Shown here piece after piece: positions 33,245 through 39,167 of a stretch of DNA of 39,167 bases (positions within the stretch are counted from its first letter, which is position 1; each line of letters opens with the position of its first letter). Under the pieces are notes generated by a model. The model was not told where the DNA came from. It saw only the letters and a list, made by a program, of their open reading frames with translations, and made no database searches. A program made the position numbers and the translations under genes. Source of the stretch: a bacterium (GTDB taxonomy: Bacteria > Caldisericota > Caldisericia > Cryosericales > Cryosericaceae); contig JAJFTL010000045.1 in NCBI GenBank assembly GCA_021373025.1, positions 1-39,167 on the forward strand, read 5' to 3'.

Positions 33245-33541
33245 TTAGACGGGAAACCTGCACACCATGCCAAATAGGGTGGATTCCCTCTGAAAAATGT
33301 CAACAATGACCGACGAAATTCGAAACGCATCCTGTTCAGACATCCTGAATGTGGCAATATCGGATTGGAAGAGATATGTTTTATCTTTGCCTGTGCCTGA
33401 TGACGGAACAGTGACAGAGACACGATGTTTGCCCATGGGAAGGAGAGGCACTCCTGGTGACTGGACAGTGCTTCCTTGAATGCTGACAGCCCAAGCTGGG
33501 AGTCGAACATGGCAAGAGCCGCATTTGATGTATACTATCAC
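33245..33541 (-). pseudogene. Possible fragment of an Ig-like surface-protein domain
   Basis: The stretch 33128-33508 has no convincing gene. One minus-strand frame (98 codons, GTG start, no ribosome binding site) contains VSIQGS and LLPMGKHRVSVTV. This looks like the G-strand pattern of Ig-like repeats in secreted proteins (LP.GKHTVTVTV). It has no signal peptide and may be a remnant or chance. Two small inverted repeats (TCACCG/CGGTGA at 33203-33216; CTGAAG/CTTCAG at 33226-33241) lie just beyond its 3' end. Confidence 0.25.
33509..33536 (+). promoter_or_regulatory. Possible promoter of the RidA gene
   Basis: ATGGCA (33509-33514) and TATACT (33531-33536), 16-base spacer, 40 bases before the start codon. 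Confidence 0.45.
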
Positions 33542-33576
33542 TGAACTTTTTCTTTTGGCAGGTTCCGGAGGTAAGC

Positions 33577-34038
33577 ATGGCTATGGATGAGAAGCTTGCA
33601 GAGTTGGGCATAACGCTGCCGCCGGTGGCGTCGCCAGTCGGCAGCTACGTGCCCGTGAAGGTGACGGGGCCTCTCGCCTTCGTGTCGGGGATGCTGCCCC
33701 TCGTGGACGGTCACCTGAAGCAGGCTGGCCGCGTTGGGGAGACAGTCACCACCGAGGAAGCATACGGGCTCGCACGTATCTGCGCTGTTAACGGGCTTGC
33801 TGCCCTCAAGAACGTCATTGGTACGCTGGACCGGGTCAAGGGCATCGCGATGGTGCACGGATTTGTTCAGGCAGCGCCGGAGTATGTGGACGTGCCCAAG
33901 GTGATCAACGGGGCTTCGGACCTGCTCGTTGCCATTTTTGGCGAGGCCGGCCGTCATGCACGCTTTGCTGTTGGCGTTGCATCGCTCCCCATGAACGCCC
34001 CCGTCGAGGTTGCCTTCATCGTTGAGCTCATAGCCTGA
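33577..34038 (+). CDS. RidA/YjgF-family protein
   Basis: 153-residue protein of the RidA (YjgF/YER057c/UK114) superfamily. The typical N-terminal strand VPVKVTGPLAFVSGMLPL and AARICAVNGLAALKNVIGTLDRVKGI-like helix (here ICAVNGLAALKNVIG) are present. The subgroup with a chorismate-mutase-like label has this length; canonical RidA is about 130 residues. The catalytic Arg of true RidA is not certain here: the C-terminal part reads HARFAVGVASLPMNAPVEVAF. It may remove reactive enamines/imines or act on a hydroxylase product. GGAGG precedes ATG 33577. It lies 72 bases before the molybdenum hydroxylase genes, possibly in one transcript. Confidence 0.88.
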   Translation: MAMDEKLAELGITLPPVASPVGSYVPVKVTGPLAFVSGMLPLVDGHLKQAGRVGETVTTEEAYGLARICAVNGLAALKNVIGTLDRVKGIAMVHGFVQAAPEYVDVPKVINGASDLLVAIFGEAGRHARFAVGVASLPMNAPVEVAFIVELIA

Positions 34039-34110
34039 TGCTGTTGGGTTCAGATTGTGCTCAAGCTCGGTCCGGATTGAACAAGAGAGGCTAATCAGGG
34101 GGTATCTCGA

Positions 34111-34584
34111 ATGGCGAGCGAAATACGCATTGTTCTCAACATCAATGGCACAGAATATCATGTCACGACACAGACCAACAGCACACTTGCCGAAGTCCTC
34201 CGCGAGGACCTCGGGCTCCTTGGCACCAAGATTGGTTGTAACAAGGGCGAGTGTGGGGCGTGCACCGTCATCATGAACAGCCGGTCTGTTACCAGCTGCC
34301 TGGTGCTGGCAGTACAAGCTGATGGCGCGACCATTACGACGATTGAGGGTCTTGCGAAGGATGGCAAGCCATCCCCAGTCGAACAAGCCTTCATTGACGA
34401 AGGCGCCATCCAATGTGGTTTCTGCACGCCGGGCATGCTGATGTCCACAGAGGCACTGCTTGCCTCAAACCCACATCCAACCGAAGCAGAGATCAAGACA
34501 GCCCTTGAAGGCAATCTCTGCCGGTGCACGGGATATGCGAAAATCGTTCGCGCCGTGCAGAAGGCGAGCCAGCACCACGGATGA
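34111..34584 (+). CDS. Molybdenum hydroxylase Fe-S subunit (xanthine dehydrogenase family, CoxS-like)
   Basis: 157-residue subunit with two [2Fe-2S] clusters that passes electrons from the molybdenum centre to FAD. Plant-type cluster: GCNKGECGACTV and a later Cys (TSCLVL). C-terminal cluster: CGFCTPGM and CRCTGY. Both are complete. Overlaps the next gene by ATGA. Operon order is Fe-S, MocA-like, XdhC-like, FAD, MoaD-like, molybdopterin subunit. Confidence 0.95.
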   Translation: MASEIRIVLNINGTEYHVTTQTNSTLAEVLREDLGLLGTKIGCNKGECGACTVIMNSRSVTSCLVLAVQADGATITTIEGLAKDGKPSPVEQAFIDEGAIQCGFCTPGMLMSTEALLASNPHPTEAEIKTALEGNLCRCTGYAKIVRAVQKASQHHG

Positions 34585-35213
34585 TTGCAGGAATCGTTCT
34601 GGCCGCCGGACATGCCGACAGGATGGGTTCCAACAAGCTGGTGCTGCCACTTGGCCGCGGAACGGTCGTCGGGAAAGTCCTCGCAACTGCTCTCGCCAGC
34701 TGTGACAGCGTATTTGTCGTGACCGGCCTGCACGATCAGGGGACAAAAACCGCCGTGGAGCAGGCCGCCATATCCCTGGGAGCATCGGACCGAGTGGAGG
34801 TGGTTGCCGGCGTCCCCTACGACCCAGGTATGTTCATCTCGGTCCAGGCGGGACTCCGCCGGGTGGGGACTGTTGATGCCGTTTTGATTTTTCCGGGCGA
34901 CATCCCGCTCATGTCACCGGCAACTGCGATGCTGGTGAGGGATGCAGTACTGCGGGGCGGGCCTACCGTAGCTGTGCCTGTCCACGACGGTCACAGAGGA
35001 CATCCGGTAGCATTTGCGGCTTGCTGTATACGCGAGCTGTTGGCCATGTCGGAGCACTCTACTTTGCGTCACTATATTGAAGCTCACCCTGCTGAGGTCA
35101 TCCTCGTTCCTGTGGATGACCGGGAAATGCTGCTGGACATGGACACGCCCGATGATTATGACCGCGTCGTCGAGCACCTGGAGTCGGGCAGTGCACAAAG
35201 CAAGGAGGTCTGA
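34581..35213 (+). CDS. MocA-like molybdenum cofactor nucleotidyltransferase
   Basis: 210-residue NTP-transferase (MobA-like domain). It has the nucleotide-binding loop LAAGHADRMGSNKLVLPLG, metal motif FPGDIPLM, and GHPVAF. Such proteins add CMP (MocA) or GMP to molybdopterin; linkage to a xanthine-dehydrogenase-type enzyme favours the cytidylyl form (inference). ATG 34581 overlaps the previous stop. An upstream in-frame ATG at 34524 lies inside the Fe-S gene and is not used. Confidence 0.88.
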   Translation: MIAGIVLAAGHADRMGSNKLVLPLGRGTVVGKVLATALASCDSVFVVTGLHDQGTKTAVEQAAISLGASDRVEVVAGVPYDPGMFISVQAGLRRVGTVDAVLIFPGDIPLMSPATAMLVRDAVLRGGPTVAVPVHDGHRGHPVAFAACCIRELLAMSEHSTLRHYIEAHPAEVILVPVDDREMLLDMDTPDDYDRVVEHLESGSAQSKEV

Positions 35214-36055
35214 TGACGGATTCGATTTTCCAGTACATTGCACGGTTGGAGCAGGAAGGGCGCGAGTTTGCCATTTGTACCGTCATCAATGTCGAGGGGT
35301 CCTCGCCCGGACGCACCAACTTCAAAATGGTTGTCTTGCCGGATGGCTCACAGACTGGAACGGTCGGCGGCGGCAACCTGGAGATGACGGTCGTGGCTGC
35401 CGCCCGTGACGTGATCGCCCGACAGCAATCACAGGTTGTCTCCTATGATCTGAATCAGAACAGCAAGGACAGTCTGGGCATGCTGTGTGGAGGACGGGCC
35501 ACGCTGTACATCGAATATGTGGGCAGCCGTCCAACGCTTTATGTTTATGGAGCTGGGCATGTCGGGCAATCTCTGGCCTCCTTCGCATCAGTTGTTGGGT
35601 TTGACGTGACGGTGCTGGACGACCGTCCAGATTATGTTACAGCGGCTCGAATCCCTGACGCACGACATTTCCTGTGCGGTGACTTTGTCGAACTGGTTCA
35701 AACGACCAACTACGTGTCCCAGGGATACCACGTCATTCTCACCGACAAGCACGTCAGCGATGAGCGCGTTCTGAAGGCGCTCCTGGAACGCAAGTTGGAC
35801 AGCCGCTATATTGGCATGATCGGCTCCCGCGCCAAAATACTGGAGGTCTTCCGGCACTTAGAGCAGTCAGGCATCGCGCGGGAAGAGCTGGCACGCGTCT
35901 TTGCTCCTGTTGGTATCGACCACGGCGGCCAGACTGCCGAGGAAATTGCCCTGGCAATCTGTGCCGAACTAATCGCGGTGCGCCACGACCGCCTGCTGGC
36001 CGATTCGATGAAGAACAAGGCCAACGTTATTGGAGAACTGGAGAGAAAACCATGA
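35213..36055 (+). CDS. XdhC/CoxI-family molybdenum-enzyme maturation protein
   Basis: 280-residue XdhC-type chaperone that binds molybdenum cofactor, helps its sulfuration and delivers it. N-terminal domain: VEGSSPGRTNFKMVV, GTVGGGNLE, and MLCGGRATLYIE with the conserved Cys. Rossmann domain: VYGAGHVGQSLASFA, LDDRPDY and GHVGQS. C-terminal HGGQTAEEIALAI is a family motif. Start overlaps the previous stop by one base (TGATG), end overlaps the FAD gene. Confidence 0.93.
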   Translation: MTDSIFQYIARLEQEGREFAICTVINVEGSSPGRTNFKMVVLPDGSQTGTVGGGNLEMTVVAAARDVIARQQSQVVSYDLNQNSKDSLGMLCGGRATLYIEYVGSRPTLYVYGAGHVGQSLASFASVVGFDVTVLDDRPDYVTAARIPDARHFLCGDFVELVQTTNYVSQGYHVILTDKHVSDERVLKALLERKLDSRYIGMIGSRAKILEVFRHLEQSGIAREELARVFAPVGIDHGGQTAEEIALAICAELIAVRHDRLLADSMKNKANVIGELERKP

Positions 36056-36933
36056 TCAAGGACTTCGAATACCACGCAGCACATGATCTGACAGAAGCAT
36101 TGCAGTTGGCCGAGCGGTTTGGGTCACGAAAGCGGTTTGTATGTGGTGGCACAGACCTGATGGTGCGTCTCAAGGAGGGACTGGTCAATGAAGACGTGAT
36201 CGTTGACCTTTCCCACATGGCAGCGTTCAGTTATGTGCGTGAGGAATCGGGTATCATCCATGTTGGAGCCGGCACAAGGCATGCAGACCTTGCGGCGTCG
36301 CCCGTCCTGCTCCAGCATGGCTCCGCACTGGCGGCGGCCGCCGCAAAAGTTGGTGGACCCCAGATCCGCAACATGGGGACCGTCGGAGGCAACGTGGCCA
36401 ATGCGTCGCCCGCGGGTGACACCATCCCTGCGCTCGTCGTTCTGGAGGCAACGGTTTCGATCGCCAGTATCAGAGGAGTCCGGGAAGTCCCGATCATTGA
36501 TTTCTTCACGGGACCGGGGCGTTCCGTCCTGAAGCCGGATGAACTTGTGACCGAGATCTCATTCCGTGGGACTGGACCGCAGGAGGTCACTGCATTCGGC
36601 AAGTTGGGATCAAGACAGGCGATGACCATTTCGACGGCCAACGTCGCTCTCTTTTTCCGATTTGGTGCCGATCGGCACATTGTCGAGGCGCGCATTGCAT
36701 TCGGGTCGGTTGCACCGACCGTCATCCGTGCGCCCAAGACCGAGGAGATGTTCCGGCAGTTGCCTCCAGCGCCCTCGTGGGATGCCGTCCGTGGCGCAGC
36801 CCAGATGGCGTGGAAAGAGGTCGCCCCGATCGACGACCTGCGAGCGAGCGCCGTGTATCGCAGGGAAGCCGTTGTCGGCCTCCTTGCCGAGGCCGCGTAT
36901 GAGACGCTGGCCAGGGGTGCCCATGAAGGTTAG
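36052..36933 (+). CDS. Molybdenum hydroxylase FAD-binding subunit (CoxM-like)
   Basis: 293-residue FAD subunit. FAD contacts: VCGGTDLMVRLKEG, and RNMGTVGGNVANASPAGDTIP with the conserved G-[GN]-N-[IVL]-A-AS pattern. The C-terminal CO-dehydrogenase flavoprotein domain is present (AFGSVAPTVIRAPKTE). ATGA overlap with the upstream gene; its end overlaps the MoaD-like gene by 11 bases. Confidence 0.95.
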   Translation: MIKDFEYHAAHDLTEALQLAERFGSRKRFVCGGTDLMVRLKEGLVNEDVIVDLSHMAAFSYVREESGIIHVGAGTRHADLAASPVLLQHGSALAAAAAKVGGPQIRNMGTVGGNVANASPAGDTIPALVVLEATVSIASIRGVREVPIIDFFTGPGRSVLKPDELVTEISFRGTGPQEVTAFGKLGSRQAMTISTANVALFFRFGADRHIVEARIAFGSVAPTVIRAPKTEEMFRQLPPAPSWDAVRGAAQMAWKEVAPIDDLRASAVYRREAVVGLLAEAAYETLARGAHEG

Positions 36934-37156
36934 AGTCAAGCTCTTTCAGGACTACAAGCAATACCACGATCCGCCGGACTACGAGCTCGAACTGCCCGCA
37001 GGGACGACAGCCGGCGAGATTGTGAAGCAGCTGGGGATCAAGGGACCTGAACTCGCGTATCTGATCCTGATCATCAAGGGAAAACGCGTCTACGAGGACT
37101 ACGTCCTGCAGGATGGCGACGAGTTGGTGTTTGCAGCGCCCATCGGGGGCGGTTGA
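36923..37156 (+). CDS. MoaD/ThiS-family sulfur-carrier protein
   Basis: 77-residue ubiquitin-like protein with MKVRVKLFQDYK start, PAGTTAGEIVKQLGIKGPE, LQDGDELVFAAPIGGG end. The C-terminal Gly-Gly needed for thiocarboxylation is present. Start at ATG 36923 is inside the previous gene's end. A MoaD-like gene within a hydroxylase operon suggests it supplies sulfur for this enzyme's cofactor (inference). Confidence 0.88.
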   Translation: MKVRVKLFQDYKQYHDPPDYELELPAGTTAGEIVKQLGIKGPELAYLILIIKGKRVYEDYVLQDGDELVFAAPIGGG

Positions 37157-37175
37157 GGGTGAAAGGAGTGGTATG

Positions 37176-39167
37176 ATGGAGGATATCCATTTTGAGCAGA
37201 TCAACAGGATCGACGCCGAGGGCAAGGCATGCGGCACGACGAAGTACATGTCCGACCTGTCGTTTCCGGGTATGCTGTATGCGTGGTTTGTCCGCAGCAA
37301 ATACCCACACGCCCTCATCAGGAATATAGACGTCAGCCGCGCCAAAGCACTGGACGGCGTGGTCGCAGTCCTAACCGCCGCAGACGTGCCTGGATTTAAC
37401 GGATTTGGCATCGTGGATCCCGACATGCCTGTCATCTGCGACGACAAGGTCCGGTACATGGGCGATACGGTCGCGCTTGTTGCTGCAACGACTGAACGGA
37501 TCGCCGAGCAGGCAGCGGGTCTGGTCGAGGTGGAGTACGAAGTCCTGCCGGTGGTCGACGATCCGATTGAAGCACTGAAGCCGGATGCGCCGAAGGTCCA
37601 TGACAAGGGGAACGTATGTCTGCACACGCTGATCACCAAAGGCGATGTGGAACAGGGGCTGCGGGAAGCGGACCTTGTCATCGAGCACGAATACCGGACA
37701 CCACGGCAGGCACACGTGCCTCTCGAGACAGAGTCGGGCGTCGCTGTGCCGGAGGCTGACGGGTCTCTGTCTATGTATGCAGGTTCGCAATATGCCTTCC
37801 GAGACCAGCTCCAGTTGGCCCGCATCCTGGGGATGAACCCCCGTATGATTCATGTTTACAGCAACCCCGTCGGTGGCGGTTTCGGCGGCAAGGACGAGCT
37901 GACGATCCAGGGTGGCCTTGCGCTGCTGGCCATGAAGACTGGCAAGCCCGTCAAGGCGTTCCTCTCACGGGAGGAGTCACTCGTCTCCGGCTGGAAACGA
38001 CATCCGTTCATCGTGCGGATACGCACGGGATTTGCCAGGGATGGTACCCTGGTTGCCAACGACGTCACGTGCTACGAGGACAAGGGGGCATACAGCTCGC
38101 TTGGCGGCCCCGTTCTCAACCTCGCCCTTGAACATGCCTCCTCGCTGTACCGTGTTCCCAACACCCGTCATGAAGGATGGGCCGTATTTACCAACAACGG
38201 GGTCAGCGGTGCCTTCCGTGGTTTCGGTGTTCCCCAGGTCCTCTTTGCCATCGAATCCACCATGGACGAGGCGGCGGAAAAGCTCGGCCTGGATCCCGTG
38301 ACCATCCGGCGAAAGAACGTCCTGCGTCAGGGGGAGGTTTCGCCTATCGGTCACACGCTGCGCACCGGGGTTTCCATGGAGCTGGTCCTGGATGCCATTG
38401 AGAGGTCAGACCTGTGGCAGCATCGGGATGCCCTCAAGAAGACGGACAAACCGTGGCTCAAGCGCGGGGTTGCGCTGGCGCTGGCGCCACAAGGGGCTGG
38501 GCTCGGGCTGGGCATTCCTGACTACGGCGGGGCGCACATCGATCTTGAACGCGATGGAACGTTCACGCTGCGGATCGGCCTGGTCGAATACGGACAGGGG
38601 ACGCACACCGGGTTCGTCCAGATGCTGGCAGGCCTCCTTCACGTTCATCCGTCGCGCATTCGTCTGGTTGCAGGTCAGACCGAAGGCTCTGTTGATTCAG
38701 GGCCTGCGACTGCTTCGCGCTCCTCCTACACGGCATCCAACGCCATCGCCGCGGCATTCAACGACTTTTGCCTCAAAGTTGCCCAGGAACTGGATACGAA
38801 GTACCATACGGGACCGGCAGAATCGTGTGAGGTGAGGGATGGAGGAATGGCTACCCCCGTTGGCTTCCGGACCTATGAGGAACTCGCCCAGGAATTTGTG
38901 CACGATGCCCCGCTGCGCGGAGAAGGCTACTTTGTGTGGCCAACCGCTGACCATGAGATCCCCGGTGCTGCCGGCCTGCCTCACTGGATCTACAGTTTCG
39001 CGGCGCAGGCGGCGCTGGTCGAAGTGAACACGCTGACCGGTGAGACGCATTTGCTCAAGGTTGCAACCGCTGTGGATACCGGCCGCACGATCAACCCGCA
39101 GCAGGTGGAGGCCCAGATCGATGGCGGCGTCGCGCAGGGAGAGGGATTTGCCCTGTTCGAGGATACG
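37176..39167 (+). CDS. Molybdenum hydroxylase molybdopterin-binding subunit, 3' end outside window
   Basis: Reads open from ATG 37176 (or ATG 37173) to the last base: 664 codons of an expected roughly 750-780. AAAGGAG lies seven bases before ATG 37176. N-terminal a/b-hammerhead domain (residues about 20-125), then molybdopterin motifs: VGGGFGGKDE, GAFRGFGVPQ, VEYGQGTHTG and DTGRTINPQQ. The active-site loop is the GAFRGFG type of xanthine/aldehyde-oxidising enzymes, not the AYXCSFR of CO dehydrogenase. The catalytic Glu region lies beyond the window edge. Substrate is unknown: purine or another N-heterocycle or aldehyde. Confidence 0.93.
   Translation, partial: MEDIHFEQINRIDAEGKACGTTKYMSDLSFPGMLYAWFVRSKYPHALIRNIDVSRAKALDGVVAVLTAADVPGFNGFGIVDPDMPVICDDKVRYMGDTVALVAATTERIAEQAAGLVEVEYEVLPVVDDPIEALKPDAPKVHDKGNVCLHTLITKGDVEQGLREADLVIEHEYRTPRQAHVPLETESGVAVPEADGSLSMYAGSQYAFRDQLQLARILGMNPRMIHVYSNPVGGGFGGKDELTIQGGLALLAMKTGKPVKAFLSREESLVSGWKRHPFIVRIRTGFARDGTLVANDVTCYEDKGAYSSLGGPVLNLALEHASSLYRVPNTRHEGWAVFTNNGVSGAFRGFGVPQVLFAIESTMDEAAEKLGLDPVTIRRKNVLRQGEVSPIGHTLRTGVSMELVLDAIERSDLWQHRDALKKTDKPWLKRGVALALAPQGAGLGLGIPDYGGAHIDLERDGTFTLRIGLVEYGQGTHTGFVQMLAGLLHVHPSRIRLVAGQTEGSVDSGPATASRSSYTASNAIAAAFNDFCLKVAQELDTKYHTGPAESCEVRDGGMATPVGFRTYEELAQEFVHDAPLRGEGYFVWPTADHEIPGAAGLPHWIYSFAAQAALVEVNTLTGETHLLKVATAVDTGRTINPQQVEAQIDGGVAQGEGFALFEDT

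Noticed and set aside
36722-37825. 367-codon minus-strand frame across the FAD, MoaD-like and large-subunit genes
   Set aside because: Antisense to three recognised genes and spans their boundaries.
1-39167. CRISPR arrays, insertion sequences, tRNA and rRNA genes
   Set aside because: I looked in all intergenic stretches and saw no spaced repeats, transposase motifs, cloverleaf sequences or rRNA core sequences.

Overview
The window reads as chromosome of an anaerobic, hydrogen-metabolising bacterium of moderate to high G+C with dense operons and strong GGAGG-type ribosome binding sites. The evidence is an electron-bifurcating [FeFe]-hydrogenase operon with its Rex repressor, a molybdenum hydroxylase operon, a lipoprotein-type YidC and secreted proteins carrying copper-amine-oxidase-N ('stalk') domains. 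These domains are common in Firmicutes and in deep-branching groups such as Caldisericota/Cryosericota. The exact phylum cannot be fixed by eye, so that assignment is a weak inference.

Layout. (1) 1-1302: 3' part of a type B carboxylesterase. (2) 1574-5168: a sugar-type ABC importer operon (two permeases plus a binding protein fused to a stalk domain) with no ATPase of its own. (3) 5300-7954, opposite strand: a secreted beta-propeller repeat protein that also ends in a stalk domain. (4) 8205-11997, minus strand: rpmH-rnpA-yidD-yidC-khpB-mnmE, without dnaA next to it. (5) 12089-13118: a decayed DMT-family permease fragment, then thiT behind a TPP riboswitch. (6) 13176-18072: a BMP-type nucleoside importer (lipoprotein, double ATPase, two permeases), with an attenuating hairpin after the lipoprotein gene. 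(7) 18161-32481, minus strand: a long co-directional run that starts at a Rex-operated promoter. It encodes HndABCD, a second NuoE/NuoF pair, a signalling cassette (DRTGG, CBS-ATPase, DRTGG, PHP, ATPase), Rex, an ECF S-component and three M42 aminopeptidases. (8) 32608-33541: HU with its terminator and promoter, flanked by two possible gene remnants. (9) 33577 to the right edge: a RidA-family protein, then a xanthine-dehydrogenase-family operon (Fe-S subunit, MocA-like, XdhC-like, FAD subunit, MoaD-like, molybdopterin subunit cut by the window end).

How it fits together. The hydrogenase would oxidise NADH plus reduced ferredoxin to H2, or run in reverse. Rex would sense NADH/NAD+ and close a feedback loop, because its operator lies on the promoter of the run that encodes it. 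The importers and M42 peptidases point to growth on scavenged peptides, nucleosides and sugars. The most unusual parts are the signalling cassette inside the hydrogenase operon, the duplicated diaphorase whose N-terminal thioredoxin-like domain has lost its cluster cysteines, and the near-uniform 16-bp spacing of the promoters I could find.
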